Assembly (NCBI GenBank): GCA_001899065.1
Contig: MKUZ01000013.1
Location: forward strand, 85,923-149,922
DNA from: Devosia sp. 66-22
GTDB lineage: Bacteria > Pseudomonadota > Alphaproteobacteria > Rhizobiales > Devosiaceae
Direction: 5' to 3'
DNA length: 64,000 nucleotides
Position numbers and translations under genes: made by a program. The notes beneath the pieces were generated by a model, which did not search any database, was not told where the DNA came from, and was given only the letters and a program-made list of their open reading frames with translations. Below, in pieces: positions 44,842-53,350 of this stretch (position 1 is its first letter; every line of letters begins with the position of its first letter).

Positions 44842-45765
44842 ATGCCGATCGGCGTGCTCCTCGGACTGCTCTCCTTCTCGATTTATGCGGTGGGAGACGC
44901 CATTACCAAAGGTCTCGCCGGCCAGGTCGGCGTCTTCCAGATCCAGTTCTTCGTCAACCTGTTCGCCCTCCTGCCCATCGTCTTCGCCAAGGGCAGCTCC
45001 GAGCGCTGGCGCGACACCTTCCGGCTCGCCAACCCGCTGCTGATGCATGCCCGCGCCCTGCTCTACACCGTGGCGACGCTCTGCTTCACCTTCGCGGTCA
45101 CCACCATCCCCTTCGCCGAGACCTACTCGCTCGCCTTCCTCGCGCCCCTGTTCCTCGCTCTCCTCGCTGTCATCGTGCTCCGCGAGCAGGTCGTCGCCGC
45201 ACGGTGGATATTCATCGCGCTCAGCTTCGTGGGCGTGCTGATCGTCGTGCGGCCCGGCTTTCGCGAGCTCGGCGTCGGCCACCTCGCGGCGGTGATGTGC
45301 GCCCTCCTCGCCGCGGCCGCCAACACCATCCTGCGTATCGTCTCGACCAGCGAAAAGCAGATCAGCATCATCGCCATGAACGGCGCCTACCAGCTCGTCG
45401 TCTGCGGCGCGCTGATGCTCCCGGGCTTCACGGCGATGGATTGGTGGCAGCTCGGTCGCCTCGCCATCATCGGCATCATGGGCGGCTTCGCGCAGATTCT
45501 CATCATCCAGGCCGTGGCCCGCACCCCCGCCAGCCACATCGGTCCGACGCAATACGTCCAGATCCTGTGGGCCGTCGCCCTCGGTGCCGTCTTCTTCAGC
45601 GAGACGCTCGACCTGGTCGGCTATCTGGGCCTCGCCCTGCTCGTTGCCGCCGGCATCTCCACCGTCTTCTCCGACGGTGCGCAGGCCCGCATCCTCGGCC
45701 GCTGGAGCGAGTTCCGCGCCCGCCGCGGCGAGCCGCAGCCGACCATCGAAGGCTCCGACCTCTAG
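44842..45765 (+). CDS. EamA family transporter (second copy)
   Basis: A 307-residue ten-helix protein (GVLLGLLSFSIYAVGDAITK, FAETYSLAFLAPLFLALLAV, GPTQYVQILWAVALGAVFFS). It is only distantly similar to the EamA protein at 41.7 kb, so it is not a recent duplicate. The ATG at 44842 places the first helix at the N-terminus. Substrate unknown. It ends before a shared terminator with serA. Confidence 0.9.
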   Translation: MPIGVLLGLLSFSIYAVGDAITKGLAGQVGVFQIQFFVNLFALLPIVFAKGSSERWRDTFRLANPLLMHARALLYTVATLCFTFAVTTIPFAETYSLAFLAPLFLALLAVIVLREQVVAARWIFIALSFVGVLIVVRPGFRELGVGHLAAVMCALLAAAANTILRIVSTSEKQISIIAMNGAYQLVVCGALMLPGFTAMDWWQLGRLAIIGIMGGFAQILIIQAVARTPASHIGPTQYVQILWAVALGAVFFSETLDLVGYLGLALLVAAGISTVFSDGAQARILGRWSEFRARRGEPQPTIEGSDL

Positions 45766-45773
45766 CGCAAATG

Positions 45774-45799
45774 AAAATCCCCGCTGCCGCGGGGATTTT
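45774..45799. terminator. Bidirectional terminator between an EamA gene and serA
   Basis: An 11-bp stem (AAAATCCCCGC paired with GCGGGGATTTT) around a 4-base loop. The A and T ends of the stem supply a T tract for both convergent genes. Confidence 0.85.
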
Positions 45800-45823
45800 C
45801 CTTCTCCTGCTCTGCGCCAGCGC

Positions 45824-47407
45824 CTAGAACTTCAGCGCCTTCGCCTGCTTCACGCCGGGCAGCGTGGCGATTTCCTTGAGCTGCGCCTCGGTCACTGAGC
45901 CGTCGATCGACAGCAGCGCGATCGCATCGCCGCCCACATCGGCGCGGCCGAGGTTGAAGTTGGCGATGTTGATACCAAGGTTGCCCAGCAGCGTGCCCAG
46001 CCGACCGATATGGCCCGGCTTGTCCTCGTTGGTCACATACAGCATCGACGGCGTCAGCTCCGCCTCCATGCTGATGCCCTTGACCTGGATGATCCGCGGC
46101 TTGCCCGAGCCGAACACCGTTCCAGCTACGCCACGTTCCTGCTTCTCGGTCGTCAGGGTCAGCCGGATGTAGCCTTCATAGGCGCCCTGCTGGTCGCGCG
46201 TCGCCACCTCGACATTGATGCCGCGGTCCTTGGCGATCTGCGGCGCCGACACCATGTTGATGTCGCCCATCTGCGGCTTCAGCACGCCATTGAGCGCCGC
46301 CGCCGTCATCGGCTTGGTGTTGAGCTGGGCGACATTGCCCTCATACTCGATCTTGATCCCCGTGATCGGGTTCTCGGTGAGCTGCCCGGCAAACGAGCCC
46401 AGCGCCTCGGCCAGCTTCACCCACGGCGTCAGCCGCGGCGCTTCTTCGGCCGTGATCGAGGGGAAGTTGAGCGCATTGGTGATCTCGCCCGTCATCAGGT
46501 AGGCCGAAATCTGCTCGGCGACCTGCAGCGCCACGTTCTCCTGCGCCTCGGTGGTCGATGCGCCAAGATGCGGCGTGCAGATCACATTGGCGAGCTCGAA
46601 CAGCGGGTTCTGCTCGGCCGGTTCGGTCTCGAACACGTCGAGCGCCGCGCCCGCCACCTTGCCCGATTTCAGCGCCTCGTACAGCGCCTTCTCGTCGATC
46701 AGCCCGCCCCGCGCGCAGTTGATGATGCGCACGCCGTCCTTCATCTTGCCGATCGCTTCGGCATTGATGATGTTGCGCGTCGCGTCGATCAGCGGCGTAT
46801 GCAGCGTGATGAAGTCGGCGCGCTTGAACAGGTCGTCGAGGTCCGCCTTCTCGACCCCGATCGCCTGCGCCCGCTCCGCTGTCAGGAACGGATCGAACGC
46901 CACGACCTTCATCTTGAGACCCTGCGCCCGGTCGGCGACGATCGAGCCGATATTGCCCGCGCCGATCAGGCCGAGCACCTTGTTGGTCACCTCGACGCCC
47001 ATGAAGCGGTTCTTCTCCCACTTCGACGCCTTGGTCGACTGGTCCGCTTCCGGCAACTGGCGCGCCAGTGCCATCATCATGGCGATGGCGTGCTCGGCCG
47101 TGGTGATCGAATTGCCGAAGGGCGTGTTCATCACAATGATGCCCTTCTTGGTCGCGGCCGGAATGTCGACATTGTCGACGCCGATGCCGGCGCGGCCGAT
47201 CACCTTCAGATTCTTGGCCGCCGAGATGATCTTCTCGGTCACCTTGCTGGCCGAGCGGATCGCCAGCCCGTCATACTGGCCGATGGCCTCGAAGAACTTG
47301 TCCTTGTCCTTGCCGAGGTCCGGCAAATAGTCGACCTCGACGCCATTGTCCTTGAAGATCTGCACAGCCGTCTTGCTGAGCTTGTCCGAAACGAGAACCT
47401 TGGGCAT
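45824..47407 (-). CDS. serA: D-3-phosphoglycerate dehydrogenase SerA
   Basis: A 527-residue long-type enzyme that makes 3-phosphohydroxypyruvate in the first step of serine synthesis. NAD-binding site VLGLIGAGNIGSIVADRAQG, catalytic His in VICTPHLGASTTEAQEN and Arg in INCARGGLIDE are present. An intervening domain (LNTKPMTAAALNGVLKP) is followed by a C-terminal ACT domain (MLYVTNEDKPGHIGRLGTLL) for feedback by serine. The start at 47407 has AAGGAGGG upstream; longer frames merge artificially with serC. Confidence 0.97.
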   Translation of the reverse strand: MPKVLVSDKLSKTAVQIFKDNGVEVDYLPDLGKDKDKFFEAIGQYDGLAIRSASKVTEKIISAAKNLKVIGRAGIGVDNVDIPAATKKGIIVMNTPFGNSITTAEHAIAMMMALARQLPEADQSTKASKWEKNRFMGVEVTNKVLGLIGAGNIGSIVADRAQGLKMKVVAFDPFLTAERAQAIGVEKADLDDLFKRADFITLHTPLIDATRNIINAEAIGKMKDGVRIINCARGGLIDEKALYEALKSGKVAGAALDVFETEPAEQNPLFELANVICTPHLGASTTEAQENVALQVAEQISAYLMTGEITNALNFPSITAEEAPRLTPWVKLAEALGSFAGQLTENPITGIKIEYEGNVAQLNTKPMTAAALNGVLKPQMGDINMVSAPQIAKDRGINVEVATRDQQGAYEGYIRLTLTTEKQERGVAGTVFGSGKPRIIQVKGISMEAELTPSMLYVTNEDKPGHIGRLGTLLGNLGINIANFNLGRADVGGDAIALLSIDGSVTEAQLKEIATLPGVKQAKALKF

Positions 47408-47422
47408 GTCGCCCTCCTTGTT

Positions 47423-47457
47423 CCACCGGCTGTCGTCCCCCGCGAAAGCGGGGAACC
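47423..47457. repeat. Dispersed palindromic repeat (copy between serC and serA)
   Basis: CCACCGGC followed by a hairpin of the type TCCCCCGC GAAA GCGGGGA. The same CCACCGGC + hairpin layout occurs twice near 58.66 and 58.79 kb, so this is a REP-like element of the genome. It lies inside the serC-serA operon spacer. Confidence 0.6.
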
Positions 47458-47511
47458 AACTCGCCGGCACACGATGGGTGGGAAGGGCCGGCAGAGCCGG
47501 CCCAGCTGAAA

Positions 47512-48693
47512 TCAGGCAGCCTTGGCCAGCGCGGCCTTCTCGGCCTCGAACGCGAACTCCAGCCATGGCAGCAATGCCCGCAGCGAGTCCGCCTCGACCG
47601 TGGACCCGGCCCAGATGCGCAGGCCCGGAGGGGCATCCTTGTAGGCGCCGATGTCGTAGGCGGCGCTGGCCTTGTCGAGCCGCGCCACCATCGCCTTGGT
47701 GAAGGCCGCCTGCGCCTCGGCGTCGAGCGCCGTGAAGGCCGGGTCGACCACCGACAGGCACACCGACGTGTTGGAACGCTGTTCCTGCACCTTGGCGAGG
47801 AAATCGATCCACGGGGTCTTCTCGACCCAGTCGGCAATCACCTTGTAGTTCGCATCGGCCCGCGCCTGCAGCGCCTTGAGCCCGCCCTCGGCAAGACCCC
47901 ACTGCATCGCGTCGATCGCGTCCTCGATCACCAGCATCGAGGGCGTGTTGATCGTTGCCGCCTCGAACACCTCCATCAGGAGCTTGCCGCCCTTGGTCAG
48001 GCGGAAGATCTTGGGCAGCGGCCAGCTCGGCTTGTAGCTCTCGAGCCGCGCCACGGCGCGCGGGCTGAGGATCAGCACGCCGTGCGCCGCCTCGCCGCCC
48101 AGCGCCTTCTGCCACGAGAAGGTCACCACATCGAGCTTGGAGAAATCGAGGTTCTGCGCATAGGCCGCCGAGGTCGCGTCGCAGATCGTCAGCCCCTTGC
48201 GGTCGGCCGCGATCCAGTCCCCGTTGGGCACGCGCACGCCCGATGTCGTGCCGTTCCAGGTGAACACCACATCATGGTCGAAATTCACCTGGCCGAGATC
48301 CGGCAGCTCGCCATAGCCGGCCTTGATCACGCGCGCGTCGGCGAGCTTCAGCTGCTTGGCGACGTCGGTCACCCAGCCCTCGCCAAAGCTCTCCCAGGCC
48401 AGCATGTCCACCGGGCGCTCGCCCAAGAGCGACCACAGCGCCATCTCCACCGCGCCCGTATCGGACGCCGGCACGATGCCGATCAGATAGTCCGCCGGCA
48501 CCTCGAGCAGCTGCCGCGTCAGGTCGATCGCCTTCTGGATGCGCGCCTTGCCCGGCTTGCTGCGGTGCGAGCGGCCGACAAGGGCATCCTTGAGCACCTC
48601 AACCGTCCATCCAGGACGCTTGGCACACGGGCCCGACGAAAAATTCGGATTGGCCGGTTTCACCGCCGGCGCGGTCAGGGGCATATCAGCCAT
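47512..48693 (-). CDS. serC: Phosphoserine aminotransferase SerC
   Basis: A 393-residue PLP enzyme that converts 3-phosphohydroxypyruvate to phosphoserine. The N-terminal [15 protein letters not shown] is typical of the alphaproteobacterial form; the PLP lysine is in [16 protein letters not shown] and the phosphate-binding part in [12 protein letters not shown]. The start at 48693 is preceded by GGGAGG at 8 bases. It is the first gene of serC-serA; a 103-base spacer with a repeat separates the two. Confidence 0.96.
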   Translation of the reverse strand: MADMPLTAPAVKPANPNFSSGPCAKRPGWTVEVLKDALVGRSHRSKPGKARIQKAIDLTRQLLEVPADYLIGIVPASDTGAVEMALWSLLGERPVDMLAWESFGEGWVTDVAKQLKLADARVIKAGYGELPDLGQVNFDHDVVFTWNGTTSGVRVPNGDWIAADRKGLTICDATSAAYAQNLDFSKLDVVTFSWQKALGGEAAHGVLILSPRAVARLESYKPSWPLPKIFRLTKGGKLLMEVFEAATINTPSMLVIEDAIDAMQWGLAEGGLKALQARADANYKVIADWVEKTPWIDFLAKVQEQRSNTSVCLSVVDPAFTALDAEAQAAFTKAMVARLDKASAAYDIGAYKDAPPGLRIWAGSTVEADSLRALLPWLEFAFEAEKAALAKAA

Positions 48694-48760
48694 GGCGACC
48701 CTCCCAGGTCGAAAGCTCCACGTTAGGGCGGAGTGTCCTGAGGCGGGCTGATACGCCCGT
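48694..48760 (-). promoter_or_regulatory. Structured serC leader, probably the serC RNA motif
   Basis: Read on the minus strand the leader has a hairpin CGGGC-N6-GCCCG (48744-48759), then CCTCAGG (48737-48743), a hairpin with CTCC/GGAG ends (48718-48735), and CCTGGGAGG (48700-48708) just before the ATG. CCTCAGG can pair with CCTGGGAGG and so mask the ribosome site. A conserved alphaproteobacterial serC leader RNA is known; the arrangement agrees with it, but I cannot run a covariance search. A switch or attenuator function is inferred. Confidence 0.6.
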
Positions 48761-48936
48761 TGCCCTGGCCCGTCAATCGCCGCCCGGCCAGATTCTGCCC
48801 CTCCGGGTTCCGCCACCCCTTCCGCACAGTCTTCCGCGCTATTATCTGTGACCCGGGACGACCCCTTATTGCGTCGCAACTTGGTTGTGGCGTAGTACTG
48901 GCCAATATTCGCCACTATCCTGTTGGATAAAATTGC

Positions 48937-49875
48937 ATGCTAGAACTCGCCTCGCCAATAGTTCGGGTCGGTCGGGTGGTGTCCTTCCGGGACGCTGCCG
49001 GCAATCCGCAGGACGCGTTCGTCCATGACGACGCGGTGTCGTTTGCTGCGCAGCTTTACGAACACTCGCACCGGCTCGGCGACTACCTGAAGAAGGTTCT
49101 GCCGAAGGCTGCGATCACGGCGTCCAACGATGCCGTCCCGCGGCAGTTCCTTGGCCGCCAGGTCGTCGTGCGCATGCCCGACGTCAGGGTCGTCAAGGAC
49201 GGCCAGGAGTTCCGGCTCGGCATGTCGACAACTGTCTGCGAGGACGAGCGCAGTTCAAAAATCTGGTGCCGGGTCTCTTCCGACGAGGAAGTCGCCTTGG
49301 AGCCGGCGGACATCAAGCGCCGCTACGACGCCATGACGGCGCTCGCCAAGCTGGGCACCGACGCGCTCGGGCGCTATTACGAGGATGAGTACAATCTGTT
49401 TGTCGGGAACGGCAAAGGCCGTCTCCTCCTCACGGTGGAACACAATTATATCATCGAGGCCGGCGACTACTCGTCCAATCGCCTGTTCGACGTCGTCAGC
49501 ACCCTGCGGGAAACGTCCAATCTGCACGACGTCGTCGAAACCGACGCGTGGCACCCGATGTACCAGGTGCTCCGCTTCGCCGACATGCGTCTCGGGCCGA
49601 AGATGGGTATCTCGCCGGTCACGGCCTATGAGAGACCCACCGAGTCCAAGCTCATCGCCCTGTCGGACATCCTCAACGAGGATGGCCGCGGCATGTCGTG
49701 GGAGGTGGCTCAGGGGCGCCATGGCGTCTTTGCCCAGACCGAGGAAGCCGAGGATACGACGCACCTGGCTGGTCTGTGCGCGCGCCACTCGCGGTTTCCC
49801 AACGAGAACGACCGGCCCGACGCCTGGATCGTCTCCGGGCAGATCGCCGACCAGCTGGGCAGCATTTCAGATTGA
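48937..49875 (+). CDS. Unknown protein, partner of the nitrilase-fold gene
   Basis: A 312-residue protein with no signal peptide, no membrane helix and no motif I recognise. It has mixed alpha/beta character with notable stretches [40 protein letters not shown] and [20 protein letters not shown]. Its stop is 70 bases before the nitrilase-fold start and no terminator lies between, so the two are probably co-transcribed. It is divergent from serC. Functional assignment is not possible; a substrate-binding or sensing partner of the enzyme is one option. Confidence 0.75.
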   Translation: MLELASPIVRVGRVVSFRDAAGNPQDAFVHDDAVSFAAQLYEHSHRLGDYLKKVLPKAAITASNDAVPRQFLGRQVVVRMPDVRVVKDGQEFRLGMSTTVCEDERSSKIWCRVSSDEEVALEPADIKRRYDAMTALAKLGTDALGRYYEDEYNLFVGNGKGRLLLTVEHNYIIEAGDYSSNRLFDVVSTLRETSNLHDVVETDAWHPMYQVLRFADMRLGPKMGISPVTAYERPTESKLIALSDILNEDGRGMSWEVAQGRHGVFAQTEEAEDTTHLAGLCARHSRFPNENDRPDAWIVSGQIADQLGSISD

Positions 49876-49944
49876 GTTCATTGGCACGCCGGCACCCGTT
49901 CCGACTCACGCCCGGCGATGATTCTGCGTTTGCTTGGGGGAGCA

Positions 49945-51210
49945 ATGACAAAGATCGATTTCAATCGGGACAAGGATGACCCTGCCGAGGACTTCTCTCA
50001 GCAACCCATCCTCTCGGAACTGCTGAAGAAGCGCGACACGGAGACGGCCGAGGAATCGCTGCGGACCGCAATGATCCTCGAGCGGCGCTTCCTCAGCTCA
50101 CTGTTTGGCAACACCCACGCCTGCATGCGGCCGCGGGGAGACAAGATGCCCGGCTACAACCGGGAGGGCCGGCCCGAGCGCGTTCACTTTGCCTCCGTTT
50201 CGCTGAGCCTCGACTATCTGAGTGATCGTCCGGACAGATCGCATTACGAACTGGTCGACAACGAACCCTATCGGCACCTGACCTACTCGGATCGAATCTC
50301 GATCAGCCAGTTCCGGGAGCTGGTCCTCGGCGCCGTGACGCGGACGATCACCATCGCAAAGGCGGCGGGCCATCCCAACGACCCCATCGTCGTCGTGGTC
50401 AATGAGTTTGGCTTCCCCTTCTTCCGCCGCTCGGATCGACGCAAGGCATTCTACGACGAGCTCAACGACCTGGCGGAAACCAAGGGCGCCTATATTGTCT
50501 GCGGTAGTTCGCACAAGGTCGAGAACAAGCGCAACGTCGCCGTACTCGCTCATCCGGCGCATGGCGGAGTCATCGAGCACGCCAAGTATTCGCCGGCCGT
50601 CGGGCTCGAGGAATTGCTGGGACCGCGGCACGACCTCGACTGGCGGTACTACTCCTTCGAGATCGGAAAGCTCGGTATTCTGATCTGCTTCGACGCCATC
50701 GACCCCACCGTCCTGCAGCGCCAGATTTACTATTCGCGCGACATGCCCGTGAACGAGAAGATCGACATCTTTGTCATCCCATCCTTCTCGCACAACGAGG
50801 AGGTCCGCAAGCAGGCCGAGATGCTCAGCTATTTCACCAAGAGCATCGTTCTATATAGCAATCATCAGTATGGCAGCACCAAGGAGGGCGAACCGCAGCC
50901 CACCAAGCGGAAACCCCTGCCACGAAGCCATGGCTTGTTCATCGGCGGCGAGGACGTCCTCCTCGGCAAGGCCGTGAATTTCAAGCAGCAGGCAAGGCCG
51001 CTTAAACCCCAGACTTTCGCCCTCCCGGGAACACGCCACTGGGCCTCGATCCAGGTGACGACCGTCGACTACGCCAAGACCATCCTCGACCTCGATAAGC
51101 TGCAGGACGATTTCAGCCCGCTGATGCGCGAGATCGTCGAGATGGCGCGGTTCGACTGGGAAGCCAAGAAGAAGCAGCAGGCCCGGCAGTCTGGCGAGAC
51201 CCCTCCCTGA
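49945..51210 (+). CDS. Nitrilase-superfamily (carbon-nitrogen hydrolase fold) protein
   Basis: A 421-residue protein whose centre carries the nitrilase-like triad in order: Glu in VVVVNEFGFPFF, Lys in EHAKYSPAVG, and Cys in LGILICFDAIDP. The 130-residue N-terminal extension (LFGNTHACMRPRGDKMPGYN) and the Lys/Gln-rich tail are not part of ordinary nitrilases. The ATG at 49945 has GGGGGAG upstream. The protein would cleave or transfer to a carbon-nitrogen bond, substrate unknown. With the preceding gene it forms a two-gene unit inserted between serine genes and an exonuclease gene. Nitrilase-like domains also occur in some phage-defence proteins, but nothing here proves that role. Confidence 0.82.
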   Translation: MTKIDFNRDKDDPAEDFSQQPILSELLKKRDTETAEESLRTAMILERRFLSSLFGNTHACMRPRGDKMPGYNREGRPERVHFASVSLSLDYLSDRPDRSHYELVDNEPYRHLTYSDRISISQFRELVLGAVTRTITIAKAAGHPNDPIVVVVNEFGFPFFRRSDRRKAFYDELNDLAETKGAYIVCGSSHKVENKRNVAVLAHPAHGGVIEHAKYSPAVGLEELLGPRHDLDWRYYSFEIGKLGILICFDAIDPTVLQRQIYYSRDMPVNEKIDIFVIPSFSHNEEVRKQAEMLSYFTKSIVLYSNHQYGSTKEGEPQPTKRKPLPRSHGLFIGGEDVLLGKAVNFKQQARPLKPQTFALPGTRHWASIQVTTVDYAKTILDLDKLQDDFSPLMREIVEMARFDWEAKKKQQARQSGETPP

Positions 51211-51237
51211 CCATCGGATCTGGTCCGGCGAGAACGG

Positions 51238-52086
51238 TCAGCCCGCCGCCAGCTTCTCCAGCCGGTCGGCGAGCCCGTTGAGCTCCCATTTTCGCGCCAG
51301 CGCCGCGCCGCTCGCCCAGTCGGGCGCGGTCGATTTGATCGCCGGCAGCTTCAGGTCGCGCACCATCGTGGCGATCCGCTTGTAGAGCCGCAAATCGTCT
51401 GCCTGCGACTCGAATTTGCCGTCCGCCAGCATCTCCTCGAGCGTCGCGTATCTCTTGAGCAGGCTCGCCGCCGTCACCGCGCCAATCCCCTTGGCGCCGG
51501 GGATCTTGTCCGAGGGATCGCCGCGCAGCGCGATGAAGTCAGGCACCTGCTCCGGCCGCACGCCATAGCGCTCCATCACCTCGGCCGGCCCGATCCGCGC
51601 CATCTCCCCGCCCTTGATCGGATGCAGGATCGTCACGCTGGCGGACGCAAGCTGGAACGAGTCCCGGTCCCCGCTCGCCACGAGCGCTGTGCCGCCGCGT
51701 TTCTCCTCTGCACTCGCCGCCGAGGCGATCCAGTCGTCCGCTTCCATCGCCTCGCCCTTGCCGTAGCCGAAGCCGAACGAGGCGATGAACTCGGGCAGCA
51801 CGTCGAGCTGCTCGACGATCGCGTCGTCCATCTCGCGCCCGCCCTGGTAGCCGTCGAGTTCCCTGGCCCGCCAATTCGGCTCGCTCAGCTTGTCCCAGCC
51901 CACGAACACGGCGCGCGGCTTCTCGGCTTCGTGGAGCCGCAGCACATAGTTGGAGAACCCAAGGATGGCGTTCCCCGCCTTGCCGCCGGCCCGCTGGATG
52001 CTCTTGGGCACCGCGTGATACGCCCGGTGAGCGAACGAATCTCCGTCGATGACCAGCAGCGGCCCCTCCTCCGCCTGCCCCGCCAT
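51238..52086 (-). CDS. 5'-3' exonuclease/flap endonuclease-like protein
   Basis: A 282-residue protein resembling the N-terminal nuclease of DNA polymerase I. Metal-binding acidic residues are in LLVIDGDSFAHRAYH, FVGWDKLSEPNWRARELDGY, MEADDWIASAAS and ASGDRDSFQL; the helix-hairpin-helix is in DPSDKIPGAKGIGAVTAASL. No polymerase domain is attached, so it acts alone. It begins 1 base overlapping the stop of the F420-reductase-like gene (TGATG), so the two are coupled. Confidence 0.92.
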   Translation of the reverse strand: MAGQAEEGPLLVIDGDSFAHRAYHAVPKSIQRAGGKAGNAILGFSNYVLRLHEAEKPRAVFVGWDKLSEPNWRARELDGYQGGREMDDAIVEQLDVLPEFIASFGFGYGKGEAMEADDWIASAASAEEKRGGTALVASGDRDSFQLASASVTILHPIKGGEMARIGPAEVMERYGVRPEQVPDFIALRGDPSDKIPGAKGIGAVTAASLLKRYATLEEMLADGKFESQADDLRLYKRIATMVRDLKLPAIKSTAPDWASGAALARKWELNGLADRLEKLAAG

Positions 52087-52682
52087 CAGTCGAACACCAC
52101 GAAATTGAGTGCCGGCAGCGGTCCGCCTGGAAACTCGATCATCCTGCCACCCTCCCTCAGCCCGCCCAGGTCGACACGGTAGAACCCGATTTTATCGATG
52201 ATGGCGCCGATTTCCGCCTTGGCGTTGGCGTCGTCGCCCGCCAGGAACAGCACGCGCCGCCCGCCCTCGGCGCGCGGATCGCCCGCCAGCAGATGCGGCA
52301 GGATGTGATTGATTGTCTTCACCACCCGCGCCCCCGGCACATAGGTTGCGAACGCCTCGCTCGATGTTCGACCGTGCAGGTTCACCGGCTTGAAGCTCGG
52401 CCCTTCGAGCGCGTTGGTGCAATCGACAACGATCCGGCCGGTCCAGTCGACGCCGCCCAGCGCTTCCCCCAGCCGCGTCCACGGCACCGCGACGAACACG
52501 ATATCGGCGCCCAGCACCTCCTCGCGCGTCCCCGCCGTCACATGCGGCGCCAGCAGTGCCGCCAGCGGCCCCATCGCCGCGGCCCCGCGCCGGTTGAGGA
52601 TCTTCGCTTCGATGCCGGCCCGCGCCAGCACGGTACCGATCGCCGAGCCCACCGAGCCGGCACCCACGATTCCAATCGTCAA
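52086..52682 (-). CDS. NADPH-dependent F420 reductase-like protein
   Basis: A 198-residue single-domain dehydrogenase with the dinucleotide motif GIVGAGSVGSAIGTVLARAG, then ILNRRGA, ADIVFVAVPW and RIVVDCTNALEG. This is the F420-dependent NADP reductase/YjgH-like family, which in bacteria often acts on other cofactors. It ends with VVKTINHIL and a short tail. It is co-transcribed with the exonuclease gene and lies next to a MarR regulator, so oxidative or quinone stress is a possible context. Confidence 0.88.
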   Translation of the reverse strand: MTIGIVGAGSVGSAIGTVLARAGIEAKILNRRGAAAMGPLAALLAPHVTAGTREEVLGADIVFVAVPWTRLGEALGGVDWTGRIVVDCTNALEGPSFKPVNLHGRTSSEAFATYVPGARVVKTINHILPHLLAGDPRAEGGRRVLFLAGDDANAKAEIGAIIDKIGFYRVDLGGLREGGRMIEFPGGPLPALNFVVFD

Positions 52683-52695
52683 ACTTTCGTCCCCG

Positions 52696-53190
52696 TCATT
52701 TCAGTCGTCCCTGTGCATTGCTGCGGATTTGCCGCAGCGCTTCGAGCAGCTTGAGCTCGTTCTCCGGCCCTAGGGTGCCCAGCATGTTCTCGAACAGCGT
52801 CACGCCCTCGCTGCCCATCAGCTTGAACACCGGCACCACGCCGTCGGCGAGATAGATTCGCCGGATGCGGTTGTCGTGTGGATCGGGGCGCCGCTCGATC
52901 CAGCCTTTGGCCTCCATCCGCTCGAGCAGCTTGCCCGCCGAGGCCCGTGTCATTTGCATGATGTGCGCAAGGTCGCTCTGCGACGCGCCCGGATTCTCGA
53001 AGATGTGCATGATCGCCCACCATTGCCCATGCGTCAGCTTATGACGCGCCATGGCCTGGTCGAAATTGGTGGCGATCAGCCGGCTGAGCTCGTGGATGAT
53101 GTAGAGGATGCGGCCGTGCGCATAGGTGAGGTCCGCCGGCGCGTTCTCGACCTCGGCCAGATACTCCTTGATCGTCTGCTCTCTGGGCAA
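52696..53190 (-). CDS. MarR family transcriptional regulator
   Basis: A 164-residue winged-helix protein. The DNA-binding part is at about 52-105: HGQWWAIMHIFENPGASQSD, LAHIMQMTRASAGKLLERME, GWIERRPDPHDNRIRRIYLA. It is divergent from the flavoprotein-cytochrome-hydrolase operon and 13 bases upstream of the F420-like gene. The intergenic region holds repeated GTATGC elements. It probably controls both sides. The ligand is unknown. Confidence 0.92.
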   Translation of the reverse strand: MPREQTIKEYLAEVENAPADLTYAHGRILYIIHELSRLIATNFDQAMARHKLTHGQWWAIMHIFENPGASQSDLAHIMQMTRASAGKLLERMEAKGWIERRPDPHDNRIRRIYLADGVVPVFKLMGSEGVTLFENMLGTLGPENELKLLEALRQIRSNAQGRLK

Positions 53191-53275
53191 GGTCAGTCTC
53201 CGTCCGCTGTGGCAATAGCATGAATGAACCCACGCCGCGCAAATCCCGGCACCGGATCGGCGGCGCCGGACGATT

Positions 53276-53296
53276 GTATGCCAGCTAACAGTATGC
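53276..53296. promoter_or_regulatory. GTATGC direct repeat in the marR/flavoprotein promoter
   Basis: Two GTATGC copies (53276-53281 and 53291-53296), 15 bases apart start to start. The 15-base spacing is more than one helical turn, so it is a weak candidate operator for the MarR protein. Confidence 0.35.
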
Positions 53297-53350
53297 TAGG
53301 AAACAATCGCTCGAGAGGCCTGCCCTACAGGCCCCGATGGGAGACAATCA

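Noticed and set aside
47512-48115. One continuous minus-strand frame joining serC and serA as a fusion protein
   Set aside because: The serC part of that frame is out of the real serC frame; each gene has its own start and ribosome site.
48937-51210. Nitrilase cassette as a prophage or integrated element
   Set aside because: No integrase, attachment-site duplication, tRNA or transposase borders it, and base composition is close to that of the neighbours.
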